From positions 310,001 through 374,000 of the forward strand of contig NZ_JAJSOH010000004.1 in NCBI RefSeq assembly GCF_021277265.1: a DNA stretch of 64,000 nt, read 5' to 3'. The notes beneath the pieces are model-generated. The model made no database searches. It saw nothing but the letters and a program-made list of their open reading frames with translations, and was not told the origin of the DNA. The DNA is from Kineosporia rhizophila. GTDB lineage: Bacteria > Actinomycetota > Actinomycetes > Actinomycetales > Kineosporiaceae. The position numbers and the translations under genes were made by a program. Positions 1 to 7,872 of this stretch are shown here, in pieces; positions within the stretch are counted from its first letter, which is position 1, and every line of letters begins with the position of its first letter.

Positions 1-807
1 CCCACCGCGCAGCACGTCGTCGCCCTTGCCGCCCCAGATGTGGTCGTTCCCGTTGTCCCCGCGGATCAGGTCGTTCCCGCCCTGTCCCCAGAGCCGGTCG
101 TTCCCGTCCTCACCGAAGATCTGGTCGTTGCCCGCGCCGCCCCAGATCCGGTCGTCACCGGGACCGCCGATCAGGTGCTGGAACCCGGCCCCGGCCCGGA
201 TCTCGTCGTCACCCGGGCCGGCCGAGGCAGCACTGTCCGCCCCGGAGAGAGTGATCCGGTCGTTGCCGTCGCCGCTCATCACAGCGGCCTGCGCCCCGGC
301 CTCGATCGTGTCGTTGCCGGTGTGCCCCAGCACCAGGTTGCGGTCGATCTCGGTGGTGCTGCCCTTGTAGCGGTCAGCGCCCGGGCCGAGAGCCACGGTG
401 TTGAAGAACTCGCCCTTACCGGTGCGGTCGACCAGCGAGACGGAGTCGTTGCGGTCGCCCAGCTTCAGGTTCAGCACGGGCTTCTGGTCGGTCTCGTCGG
501 GCGGCGTCAGTGTGCACCGCACCTTGGTGGTGTCGTCCTCGTCCGGATGGATGCAGGGCCCTCCGGCCTTGATCCGGACGGCATCATCGATCAGGTAGAC
601 GAGCTTGTCCTGAGCGGTGTTCCAGCGGACCGAGACCGCTACGTCGTTCACCACGCCGGGCGCCGCGGTGTAGACCAGCCGGCCGTCCTTCTCCGCCACC
701 GTGGCCCCGACCCGTGGAGCGGCATGGGCGGTGTCGACCAGGGCGAACGGGACGAGGCCGAGCGCCAGCACAGAGGCCGTGCGGCGGACGGCAGTAAACA
801 GAGCCAT
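1..807 (-). CDS. Secreted RTX-type calcium-binding repeat protein, C-terminus cut by window edge
   Basis: The frame starts at ATG 805-807 on the reverse strand and runs off the left edge. The N-terminus (MALFTAVRRTASVLALGL, then an Ala-rich stretch ending AHA) is a Sec signal peptide. A beta-rich domain of about 120 residues follows. From about residue 155 there are hemolysin-type nonapeptides such as GGPGDDRIW and GGAGNDQIF, which in this family bind Ca2+ between turns of a parallel beta roll. Two paralogues lie at 17984-18823 and 18900-19727 and share the same layout. No RTX secretion signal or catalytic domain is visible. Role is inferred as an extracellular Ca-binding or surface protein; the true C-terminus is outside the window. 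Confidence 0.85.
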   Translation of the reverse strand, partial: MALFTAVRRTASVLALGLVPFALVDTAHAAPRVGATVAEKDGRLVYTAAPGVVNDVAVSVRWNTAQDKLVYLIDDAVRIKAGGPCIHPDEDDTTKVRCTLTPPDETDQKPVLNLKLGDRNDSVSLVDRTGKGEFFNTVALGPGADRYKGSTTEIDRNLVLGHTGNDTIEAGAQAAVMSGDGNDRITLSGADSAASAGPGDDEIRAGAGFQHLIGGPGDDRIWGGAGNDQIFGEDGNDRLWGQGGNDLIRGDNGNDHIWGGKGDDVLRGG

Positions 808-852
808 GGTGTGCGTCCTCTGCAGAAGATGTGACTCATCATCGAGCATCGG

Positions 853-863
853 CACGCTACGCC
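853..863 (-). promoter_or_regulatory. Probable -10 region shared by the RTX paralogues
   Basis: On the reverse strand this reads GGCGTAGCGTG, containing TAGCGT, a good actinobacterial sigma-A -10 hexamer. The same 11 bases sit 45-47 bases upstream of the start codon in all three RTX genes (also 18870-18880 and 19772-19782). A -35 box is not clearly conserved. Confidence 0.55.
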
Positions 864-895
864 AAGAAGCTGCCCTGGTCTGCCGTACGGCCGGA

Positions 896-1948
896 TCAGC
901 GGTACTGCTTGGGCAGCCGCAGCCCGCGCTCGGCCATCAGCTCCCGTACCCGGTCGGGATAGTCGGTGATGATCCCGTCGATCCCCAGGTCTATCAGGGC
1001 CGCGATGGTGGGCAGGTCGTTGGCAGTCCAGGGCACCACCTTCAGCCCTCGGGCGTGGGCCCGCCGCACCATGGAGCTGTCTACGTAGAAGCGGAACGTG
1101 GGGTCGGCGATCGTGCCGTTCTGGGGGAAGCCGTACACGGGGGAGAGGGTCTTCACACCGGGGACGGCGTCGGCCGCCCGTACGAAGTCGCCGTCATAGT
1201 CGTCGGCGTCGATCCCACCCAGCCAGGGAGAGGCACCCGGCTTACCCACCTGCAGGAAGTCGTAGTTGGTGAGTGCGACGAGGGACAAGCGCGGCGCCAG
1301 CTGGTGCATCAGCCGCAGCGCTCCCCAGTCGAACGACTGAACCGTTACCTGACGCTGCAGTCCGGAGGCACGGATCTCCTCGAAAACCCGCCGTACGAAA
1401 ACCTTCCTGGGGGCGGTCTGCTCCGGCGCCCCGGCTTCCACCTTGGTCTCGATGTTCAGCTTCACGCCCCAGGCGCGGTGCTTACGTACGAGACCGAACA
1501 CGTCTTTGAGTTCGATCATCCGCATCCCCTGAGCCACTTCCTGGCTGGGGTAGCCCGGCAACTGCTGGTAGCCGCAGTTCAGGGTCTTGAGCTGGGCGAG
1601 CGTGAGGTCCTTCACGTATTTACCCGCGTACGGGTACTGCGGGTCACCAGGTGAGACCGGTGCTGTGTCGCGGCACTTGGTGGCGTTGACCTGCCGGTCG
1701 TGCGTCACCATGACCTTCTCGTCCTTGGTGACCTGGGTGTCGAGCTCCAGGGTGCTCACCCCCACCTGGAGAGCCTTGGCGAAACCCTCGATCGAGCTCT
1801 CGGTGGTCAGGCCGATCCCACCGCGGTGGGCCTGCAGATCAAACAATGGACGAGGGGTGGCGGCGTGGGCGGGAAGGGTCACGCTCGCGCCGCACAGGGT
1901 CAGAACTGCAGTGAGGACGAGTCGCCTCGTCCGGGAGTGCAGGGGCAT
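896..1948 (-). CDS. Secreted glycerophosphodiester phosphodiesterase
   Basis: This 350-residue protein hydrolyses glycerophosphodiesters to glycerol 3-phosphate and an alcohol. The N-terminus (RTRRLVLTAVLTLCGASVT, then PAHA-A) is a signal peptide, so it acts outside the membrane. The GDPD TIM barrel begins with the catalytic AHRGG motif (about residues 40-44), followed by E-x-S (TESSIEGF), a metal-ligand LELDTQ and the catalytic VTHDR. The C-terminal VVPWTANDL and GIDGIITDYPD are the usual closing motifs. GGAGATCTG gives an RBS just before ATG 1948. It sits alone between the RTX gene and the divergent pectate lyase. It may scavenge phosphate or glycerol from lipids or teichoic acids. Confidence 0.9.
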   Translation of the reverse strand: MPLHSRTRRLVLTAVLTLCGASVTLPAHAATPRPLFDLQAHRGGIGLTTESSIEGFAKALQVGVSTLELDTQVTKDEKVMVTHDRQVNATKCRDTAPVSPGDPQYPYAGKYVKDLTLAQLKTLNCGYQQLPGYPSQEVAQGMRMIELKDVFGLVRKHRAWGVKLNIETKVEAGAPEQTAPRKVFVRRVFEEIRASGLQRQVTVQSFDWGALRLMHQLAPRLSLVALTNYDFLQVGKPGASPWLGGIDADDYDGDFVRAADAVPGVKTLSPVYGFPQNGTIADPTFRFYVDSSMVRRAHARGLKVVPWTANDLPTIAALIDLGIDGIITDYPDRVRELMAERGLRLPKQYR

Positions 1949-2261
1949 CAGATCTCCGATCGATGCGTCGGTGATTCATCACGACTGCCCGGGAAGTCCG
2001 TAATCACCGTAGTTCGGCGGTAATGGCGCCCGCGTGAGACGGCGGTGAATGTTGGCCGGGCTCTGGTGGTCGCCGAGGTGACCGCAAAGCCGTGAGACAG
2101 AAACAAGTTGACCTTGACGCTCGCTTGACCCACCCCGTCCTCTGTTGGCGATCCAGCGAAAAACTTCCGGAACAAGGCAACTTTCGGGCCTCCTGGTGCG
2201 ACTAAGGGGGCGGAACAGCGGCCCGAACCGGCGGGCGGCGGGAAACGATTGGAAGACATCG
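1949..2261. other. Intergenic region between divergent glycerophosphodiesterase and pectate lyase
   Basis: This 313-base stretch must hold the promoters of both flanking secreted enzymes. I see no convincing ORF, tRNA or long inverted repeat in it. A structured leader in front of the pectate lyase (about 2120-2250) is possible, but I could not match it to a known riboswitch by eye. Confidence 0.5.
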
Positions 2262-3833
2262 ATGAAGCGACGGGGCAAGCGCGTTCTGGGTATCGGCGGC
2301 GCAGCGACGGTTGCGGTCGCCGCGGTGGCCACCGCCGCCGTGGTGAACCTGCAGGGCGCCACGGCCGCCGAACCCAGCGGTGCGAACGGCTTCGCGGCGC
2401 AGAACGGCGGCACCACCGGTGGCGCGGGCGGCAAGACCGTCCGGGCGACCACGGGAACCCAGATCCACGAGGCCATTTGCGGTCGCGCGGCGGTGGACAC
2501 CCCGATCATCATCGAGGTCGCGGGCACCATCACGATCGGCAACACCGCCAAGGTATCCGGTAGCTGCAGCACCGCGGCGGGCGTGATCGAGCTGAAGGAC
2601 GTCAGCAACATCAGCCTGGTCGGGGTCGGCAGCAGCGCGGTGTTCGACCAGATCGGTATCCACCTGCGCGGTGCCAAGAACATCATCCTGCAGAACCTGC
2701 ACGTGAAGAACGTGAAGAAGTCGAACGGCGCCACCTCCAACGGTGGTGACGCGATCGGCATGGAGTCGGGCGTCACCAACGTCTGGGCCGACCACCTGAC
2801 CCTCGAGGCCTCCGGCGGCGAGTCCGAGGGCTACGACGGCCTTTTCGACATGAAGTCGGGCACCAAGTACGTGACCCTCTCGTACAGCGTGCTGAAGAAC
2901 TCGGGCCGTGGTGGCCTGGTCGGTTCCAGTGACACGGACACCGGCAACGGCCCGGTGACCTACCACCACAACTACTACCTGAACATCGAGTCGCGCGCGC
3001 CGCTGCTGCGGGCGGCCACCGCGCACATCTACAACAACTACTACGAGAACCTGGGCTCCTCGGGCATCAACCCGCGCAACGGCGGCAAGGCCCTGGTCCA
3101 GAACAACTACTTCAAGAACTCGCAGAACGTCCTGGGCACCTACTACACCGACCTCAAGGGCACCTGGCAGACCGCGGGCAACGTCCTCGACAACGTGACC
3201 TGGACCGGTGACGGCATCCACGCCGGGGCGAGCATGGCCTCCAACGGCACCGTGACCGTGCCCTACACGGCCAAGCTGGACGCGGCCGCCTCGGTCCCGA
3301 CGATCGTCAAGAGCATGGCCGGTGCCGGCACCGGCCTGAAGACGTCGGACGGCAGCACCACCGTCCCGGCCCCGAGCGCCACCACGTCGAACCCGGCCAC
3401 CACCACCCCGGCCACCACGACGCCGCCGGTGACCACCACGCCGCCCACCACCAGCAACCCGAGCACCCCGACGGGCACCAACCTGTCCATCGGCGCGGGC
3501 GCGGACGGCAGCAGCAAGGCCTCGGGCACCAGCTTCGGCAAGGTGATCGACGGCGACACCAAGACGTACTGGTCGCCCAGCGGCACCACCGGCGACGTGT
3601 CGGTCAAGTTCGCCGGCACCAAGACCGTCGGCTCCGTGGTGATCAAGGAGACGTCGAGCAAGGTCACCTCCTGGCAGCTGGTCGACGAGACCAACAAGAA
3701 CAAGGTCCTCGCCTCCGGCACCAAGACCGGCACGGCCAGCTTCACCCCCGTCTCCACCAAGAAGCTGACCCTGGTGATCAAGGCGGCCTCGGGCACCCCG
3801 CAGATCGCGGAGTTCGAGACCTACGCGAAGTAG
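2262..3833 (+). CDS. Secreted pectate lyase (PL1 family) with C-terminal discoidin-like module
   Basis: Start ATG 2262 gives MKRRGKRVLGIGGAATVAVA, a clear signal peptide, 523 residues in all; a longer frame upstream is less likely. The parallel beta-helix domain (about residues 50-360) carries PL1 landmarks: VWADHLTLE, GLFDMKSGTKYVTLSYS, a VTYHHNYY strand and SRAPLLR, which holds the catalytic Arg. It cleaves polygalacturonate by Ca-dependent beta-elimination. A Thr/Pro-rich linker (about 370-410) leads to a roughly 120-residue C-terminal domain (SIGAGADGSSKASGTSFGKV to the end) with the GKVIDGDTKTYW pattern of F5/8-type (discoidin) carbohydrate-binding modules. This suggests life on plant material. 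It stands alone, divergent from the glycerophosphodiesterase. Confidence 0.9.
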   Translation: MKRRGKRVLGIGGAATVAVAAVATAAVVNLQGATAAEPSGANGFAAQNGGTTGGAGGKTVRATTGTQIHEAICGRAAVDTPIIIEVAGTITIGNTAKVSGSCSTAAGVIELKDVSNISLVGVGSSAVFDQIGIHLRGAKNIILQNLHVKNVKKSNGATSNGGDAIGMESGVTNVWADHLTLEASGGESEGYDGLFDMKSGTKYVTLSYSVLKNSGRGGLVGSSDTDTGNGPVTYHHNYYLNIESRAPLLRAATAHIYNNYYENLGSSGINPRNGGKALVQNNYFKNSQNVLGTYYTDLKGTWQTAGNVLDNVTWTGDGIHAGASMASNGTVTVPYTAKLDAAASVPTIVKSMAGAGTGLKTSDGSTTVPAPSATTSNPATTTPATTTPPVTTTPPTTSNPSTPTGTNLSIGAGADGSSKASGTSFGKVIDGDTKTYWSPSGTTGDVSVKFAGTKTVGSVVIKETSSKVTSWQLVDETNKNKVLASGTKTGTASFTPVSTKKLTLVIKAASGTPQIAEFETYAK

Positions 3834-3949
3834 TCGCACCACCTCGGTTCGGCTCGCCGGTCAGGGGTGGTCCGGAGCAGTCCCCGGAGTGGGATATGCT
3901 CATGGAGCTTCCTGAGCAGGAACGCCGCAAGGCGGGCCGAACCAGGGGC

Positions 3950-4024
<75 letters not shown>

Positions 4025-4038
4025 GCATGTGGTTAACG

Positions 4039-4064
4039 GCCGGGTCCGACATTGTCGGCCCGGC
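4039..4064 (+). terminator. Hairpin terminator after tRNA-Ala
   Basis: Arms GCCGGG-T-CCGAC (4039-4050) and GTCGG-CCCGGC (4054-4064) pair with one bulged T and a 3-base loop, followed by the T-rich tail TGTTTCCGTTTT. Confidence 0.75.
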
Positions 4065-4120
4065 TGTTTCCGTTTTGGTGTCGCGTGGTCCGCGATGAGG
4101 GCTGTCGCCGGCGTGACCCT

Positions 4121-4639
4121 TCAGGAGTTCCGGGCGGCCCCGACCAGGCCGTCCAGCCACGCCTGGTGCCCGTTGAGCATCGGGTTGGGCCGCTGGGCCG
4201 CGAGTTCGGCGGCAGGGCGGCCGATCTGGGTCTCTTGAGTGAGCACGCGCACCCGGCCACCGGGCAGGTCCTCGACCAGCCAGGCGTGCAGCACGTCCAG
4301 CTTCTCGTCCGGCGTGCCCTCCTGCTTCGCCGTCCAGGACAGCCGGCCGGGGGTGCCCTCGCCCGGGTGCTGGAGCTCGACCACCTCGGCATCCAGCGGC
4401 GGGAAGCCGAACGTGCCGAACGAGAAGTGGACGCCCTGGGACAGCACCGGGCCGTCGCCGGCCGGGAAGCTGATGTCGGCGACGTTGTCGTAGTAGCCCT
4501 CCCAGCGGCTGGTGTCGGTCAGGAGGGGCCAGACCTGGGCGGCGCTCAGGCCGGCCACCACGACCTCGTTCGAGACGAAGTTGTCGCCGGTGCCGGGAAG
4601 GTAGCGCTCGGGCCAGGTGATCGCGTTCTGTGTCGTCAT
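4121..4639 (-). CDS. SRPBCC (START-like) domain protein
   Basis: 172 residues with no signal peptide. The pattern FVSNEVVVAGLSAAQVWPLL, then DTSRWEGYYDN and a C-terminal amphipathic helix (NPMLNGHQAWLDGLVGAA), is the SRPBCC helix-grip fold, which binds hydrophobic ligands or acts as a polyketide-cyclase/dehydrase-like enzyme. The substrate is not evident. It is divergent from a LysR gene 48 bases away and is the obvious target of that regulator. A TAGCGT -10-like hexamer ends 6 bases before ATG 4639, so the mRNA could be leaderless. Confidence 0.75.
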   Translation of the reverse strand: MTTQNAITWPERYLPGTGDNFVSNEVVVAGLSAAQVWPLLTDTSRWEGYYDNVADISFPAGDGPVLSQGVHFSFGTFGFPPLDAEVVELQHPGEGTPGRLSWTAKQEGTPDEKLDVLHAWLVEDLPGGRVRVLTQETQIGRPAAELAAQRPNPMLNGHQAWLDGLVGAARNS

Positions 4640-4659
4640 GCGTTCACGCTAAGTCGGCA

Positions 4660-4693
4660 AGACATCGATCTACCAATAGTCTGAACGATGTCT
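4660..4693. promoter_or_regulatory. Inverted repeat, candidate LysR operator
   Basis: AGACATCG (4660-4667) and CGATGTCT (4686-4693) form a perfect 8-base inverted repeat with an 18-base spacer, between the divergent SRPBCC and LysR genes. The right arm overlaps the most upstream possible LysR start (4688). This would fit autoregulation, or favour a start at 4709 or 4736. Confidence 0.6.
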
Positions 4694-5653
4694 GGAATAG
4701 GCGAGCCTATGGCAGGCGGGATTAGCATCGGCTGCGTGGAGTGGACCCCGCCGGCCGACCTGAACCTGCTGCGCACCTTCCTGGCGGTGTACCGAGCGGG
4801 TTCGTTCACCGCGGCGGCACCCTGCCTCGGCCTGTCTCAGCCCAGCGTGACCACCCAGGTCAGGGCCCTGGAGCGGCATGTCGGGCGTGCGCTGTTCACC
4901 CGTTTGCCCCGGGGCGTGCAGCCCACCCCCTTCGCACACGATCTGGCCGCGCGAGTGGGAGACCCACTCGATGCGCTCACTGGTGAGGGCGGCACCCAGC
5001 CGGGACGGACGTCCCCAATTCACCTCGGCGGTCCTTCGGAGCTGTTGTGCGTACGCGTGCTTCCGGCGCTTGCCGGCCTGATTGCAGACGGGGTGCAGTT
5101 GCGCGTCACCCAGGGCCTCACCGAGACCCTGCTCGAAGATCTGCGCGACGGTCGGCACGATCTGGTCATTGCCACCCGTCGTCCGCGGGGAACCGCTCTG
5201 CCGTCGGTACCTCTGAGCGACGAGGAGTACGTCCTGATCGTCGCCCCGGCCTGGACACCGCACCTGAAGGCCGAGCAGGACCTGGCCACCGGGCTGCGGC
5301 GCGTACCCCTGGTCAGCTACTCCGAGGACATGCCGATCGTGCGGCGTTACTGGCGCACGGTGCTGGGCCGGCCGTCACCGCCCGGGCAGCCTGGCCTGAC
5401 GGTGCCGAATCTGCATGCGGTGGTGTCGGCGGTCTCCGCCGGCGCGGGCTACAGCGTGGTATCCCGCTCGATCTGTGAGGAGCATCTGCGGGACGGCCGA
5501 CTGATCATGCTGGGCGCGCCCGCCGAACCGCCACTGAACACGTACTTCTTGGTTCACCGTCCCGGCTCCGAAAGCAATCCTGATGTGCTGCGGGTGCGCG
5601 AGGCTCTGACCCGCGCTGCCCGGGCCGACTGGAACCTGTCGCTACTGAAGTAA
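4688..5653 (+). CDS. LysR-family transcriptional regulator
   Basis: 321 residues from ATG 4688. In-frame ATG 4709 (with AGGCGAG just upstream) and GTG 4736 are good alternatives, because LysR proteins usually begin close to the DLNLLRTF segment. The N-terminal winged helix-turn-helix reads DLNLLRTFLAVYRAGSFTAA, with LSQPSVTTQVRALERHVG as the recognition region. The remaining residues form the two-lobed effector domain (IHLGGPSELLCVRVLPAL onward). It probably controls the divergent SRPBCC gene through the inverted repeat at 4660-4693. The effector is unknown. Confidence 0.9.
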   Translation: MSGIGEPMAGGISIGCVEWTPPADLNLLRTFLAVYRAGSFTAAAPCLGLSQPSVTTQVRALERHVGRALFTRLPRGVQPTPFAHDLAARVGDPLDALTGEGGTQPGRTSPIHLGGPSELLCVRVLPALAGLIADGVQLRVTQGLTETLLEDLRDGRHDLVIATRRPRGTALPSVPLSDEEYVLIVAPAWTPHLKAEQDLATGLRRVPLVSYSEDMPIVRRYWRTVLGRPSPPGQPGLTVPNLHAVVSAVSAGAGYSVVSRSICEEHLRDGRLIMLGAPAEPPLNTYFLVHRPGSESNPDVLRVREALTRAARADWNLSLLK

Positions 5654-5755
5654 AGATTCTTCCGACCCAAACCCGATCTGCGTGCATCTCACTTCTCTGT
5701 AGGGCGCTACGGCAGCGCAGACCTCAGTCAGAAAGAGATGAGCAGAGGAGTGGTC

Positions 5756-6349
5756 ATGACACGGCTCAGGGGAGTTACCGCCGCAGGGATCCTGGCGATC
5801 GGTGCGCTGGCCACCTCGGCCTGCGGGTCGGACTCGGCGTCGGGCGCGGCCTCGGGCCCAGTGAAGACACAGGAGACCACCGAAACGACGACGGCCCCCA
5901 CCACCAGCGAGACGCCAGGGACGCCAGAGGCGACGGCCGACGAGGCACTTCCCGACAGCGGCAAGGGCGTGACGATCGTGCCGGTCGACGGCTTCGAAGG
6001 GGGCCTGACGCTGGAGGACGAGGGCCTGTCGATGACCGACGACGACAGCGGCCGCCAGCTCTTCACGTTCAAGTCGCTCGGTGGCGAGCTCTACCAGGTC
6101 AAGGCCACGGACGGCTCGGGTGAGCTGGAGCCGTTGTGCTGGCGGGCGCCCGACGCGGACGAGATCAGCCCGTCGCCGATCGTCGCCGGCGAGTGCGGTA
6201 CCGGCGAGGAGAACCTGGCGTTCAGCATCTCGAAGGCCGGGTCCGGTTACGTGATCAGCCGCGAGAACGGCGAGCTCAAGCTGAACCTGGGCAGTGACGG
6301 CCTGGAGTACGGCGACAAGCTGACGACCGAGTGGAGGATCAACGTCTGA
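5756..6349 (+). CDS. Putative small lipoprotein of unknown function
   Basis: ATG 5756 is preceded by AGAGGAG; an in-frame ATG at 5738 has a poorer context. The 197-residue product begins with a lipoprotein-like signal (hydrophobic run, then LATSAC with Cys23), although the residues before Cys are only a moderate lipobox. A Ser/Thr/Glu-rich disordered linker (about 24-65) leads to a compact domain with a GGLTLEDEGLSMTDDDSG start, and two Cys at PLCWRAP and GECGTGEE that may pair. I do not recognise the domain. It stands alone after the LysR gene. Confidence 0.7.
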   Translation: MTRLRGVTAAGILAIGALATSACGSDSASGAASGPVKTQETTETTTAPTTSETPGTPEATADEALPDSGKGVTIVPVDGFEGGLTLEDEGLSMTDDDSGRQLFTFKSLGGELYQVKATDGSGELEPLCWRAPDADEISPSPIVAGECGTGEENLAFSISKAGSGYVISRENGELKLNLGSDGLEYGDKLTTEWRINV

Positions 6350-6399
6350 TCAAGTCCGGCCGAGGGTGCTGCGGGTGGGCCACGGCGCCCGTGCAGATT

Positions 6400-6423
6400 G
6401 TATCGCGTTGCGATACGCGATAC
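6400..6423. promoter_or_regulatory. Candidate HigA operator: palindrome plus a third half-site
   Basis: GTATCGC-gtt-GCGATAC (6400-6416) is a perfect 7-base inverted repeat, directly followed by another GCGATAC (6417-6423). It ends 9 bases before the toxin start. This is the expected place for autorepression by an antitoxin or toxin-antitoxin complex. Confidence 0.75.
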
Positions 6424-6432
6424 GGTTGGGAA

Positions 6433-6711
6433 ATGATCGTCAGTTTCCAGCACAAGGGCCTGGAACGTCTCTACCGTGACGGTTCGAAGAAGGGGGTGCA
6501 GGCATCCCATGTCCCGAAACTGTTGCGCATCCTTTCTGCCTTGGATGTCGCTCAGGGCCCTGACGATCTTGCAATCCCATCGTTCCGAACTCATCCCCTC
6601 AGAGGAGACCTGGCAGGCCACTGGTCGATCTGGGTCAATGCGAACTGGCGAATCACGTTCCGGTTCATCGACAACGACATTGAACTCGTGGACTATCAGG
6701 ACTACCACTGA
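6433..6711 (+). CDS. higB: HigB-type (RelE superfamily) toxin
   Basis: 92 residues from ATG 6433. HigB toxins are ribosome-dependent mRNA interferases. The family pattern is clear: IVSFQHKGLERLYRDGS at the start, RILSALDVAQGPDDL in the middle, and HPLRGDLAGHWSIWVNANWR-x-TFRF leading to the C-terminal VDYQDYH. The gene comes first and the antitoxin second, the usual order for HigBA. Its stop and the next start are 16 bases apart, with AGGAGG between. A palindromic operator lies directly upstream. Confidence 0.92.
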   Translation: MIVSFQHKGLERLYRDGSKKGVQASHVPKLLRILSALDVAQGPDDLAIPSFRTHPLRGDLAGHWSIWVNANWRITFRFIDNDIELVDYQDYH

Positions 6712-6727
6712 GCAGGAGGTGCCCACC

Positions 6728-7015
6728 ATGACCATGAAGACCCCCGTGCACCCCGGCGAGATCCTGCGCGAAGACGTTCTGGCCGACATCGGCCTTGGCG
6801 TCAGCGAAGCCGCATCCCGGCTGGGCGTCTCCCGTGTCGCCCTCAGCCGTGTCCTGCACGGTCATGCTCGCATCAGCCCGAGTCTGGCCATTCGGCTGGA
6901 AGAAGCCGGGGTTGGCACCGCCCGTGCCTGGCTGGCTATGCAGATCGCCTATGACCTGGCCATCGAACGCGCCGCCGGTAAGCCCAAGGTCCGCCGCCTC
7001 GAGGACGTTGCCTGA
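6728..7015 (+). CDS. higA: HigA-type antitoxin, XRE helix-turn-helix
   Basis: 95 residues from ATG 6728, with AGGAGG at 6714-6719. The N-terminus HPGEILREDVL is the HigA signature. A helix-turn-helix follows (VSEAASRLGVSRVALSRVLHG), then the RISPSLAIRLEEA segment. It neutralises the upstream HigB and very likely represses the pair through the GCGATAC half-sites at 6400-6423. Confidence 0.93.
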   Translation: MTMKTPVHPGEILREDVLADIGLGVSEAASRLGVSRVALSRVLHGHARISPSLAIRLEEAGVGTARAWLAMQIAYDLAIERAAGKPKVRRLEDVA

Positions 7016-7135
7016 ACCAGTCACGTCAGAGGCGGCGGACCAGGGCATTGCTCGGTCCAACGACTACTGGTCGGGCTGGTCTGAGAGCCGAGGTCCCGGG
7101 CTCGGCCGGCGATCGGCCTGCAAGGATCCTCGTCT

Positions 7136-7777
7136 GTGATCAACGAGTTGTACGACGTCATCCATCGCCGCCGGGACGTCCGCGGCCAGTTCACCGGTGC
7201 CCCTATCCCCGACGATGTCCTCGAGCGCATGCTGAGCGCGGCGCATGCGGCGCCCAGCGTCGGGCTCTCGCAGCCGTGGGACTTCGTGGTGGTGCGCGAC
7301 CGGGAGCTGCGCGAGCAGTTCTACGGGCACGTCCAGGAGGAGCGGAAGGTCTTCGCGTCCACGCTGGATCCTGAAGCGGCTGAACGGTTCGCTCGCATCA
7401 AGATCGACGGAGTACTGGAATCCACGTTGTCGGTCGTGGTGACGTACGACGCCGAGCGCGGCGGCACGGCCGTCCTGGGCCGCCATGCCATTGCCGACGC
7501 GGGGCTGTACTCGGTGTGCCTGGCCATCCAGAACCTCTGGCTGGCGGCTACTGCGGAGGGGCTCGGCGTGGGCTGGGTGTCGTTCTACCGCGAGCCGTTC
7601 CTGGCTGATCTGCTCGGCATCCCGGCCGGCGTGCGGCCGGTGGCCTGGCTGTGCCTGGGCCCGGTCACTCATCTGGAGACCGTTCCCGACCTGGAACGCC
7701 ACGACTGGCGGCGTCGTCGGCCGCTGTCCGATGCCGTGCATACCGACCGATGGACCGGTGGCCGAACCGGCGCTTAG
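7136..7777 (+). CDS. bluB: 5,6-dimethylbenzimidazole synthase
   Basis: 213 residues from GTG 7136. BluB breaks down reduced FMN to make 5,6-dimethylbenzimidazole, the lower ligand of cobalamin. The protein is nitroreductase-like: YDVIHRRRDVRGQF at the start, AAHAAPSVGLSQPWDFVVV at the flavin/substrate site, the Asp-containing KIDGVLES, and AIADAGLYSVCLAIQNLWLA, ending with GLGVGWVSFY. No other cobalamin gene is adjacent. A plain nitroreductase is the alternative, but the PSVGLSQPWDF and RRDVR motifs favour BluB. Confidence 0.88.
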   Translation: MINELYDVIHRRRDVRGQFTGAPIPDDVLERMLSAAHAAPSVGLSQPWDFVVVRDRELREQFYGHVQEERKVFASTLDPEAAERFARIKIDGVLESTLSVVVTYDAERGGTAVLGRHAIADAGLYSVCLAIQNLWLAATAEGLGVGWVSFYREPFLADLLGIPAGVRPVAWLCLGPVTHLETVPDLERHDWRRRRPLSDAVHTDRWTGGRTGA

Positions 7778-7872
7778 GTGGCTAGCCACGTCTGAAATCG
7801 GTACATACAGTGGCTTTGGTCACAGCAGCATCACGGCGGGCGTTGGGGACGGACCAAGGGCGGTTCTCCACG

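Noticed and set aside
2120-2261. Riboswitch before the pectate lyase
   Set aside because: The leader has some pairing potential, but I could not match a known consensus by eye.
2202-3842. Long open frame on the reverse strand over the pectate lyase
   Set aside because: It is an antisense shadow of high-GC coding sequence. The translation is rich in Arg/Gly/Val repeats and matches no fold, and the + strand gene is clear.
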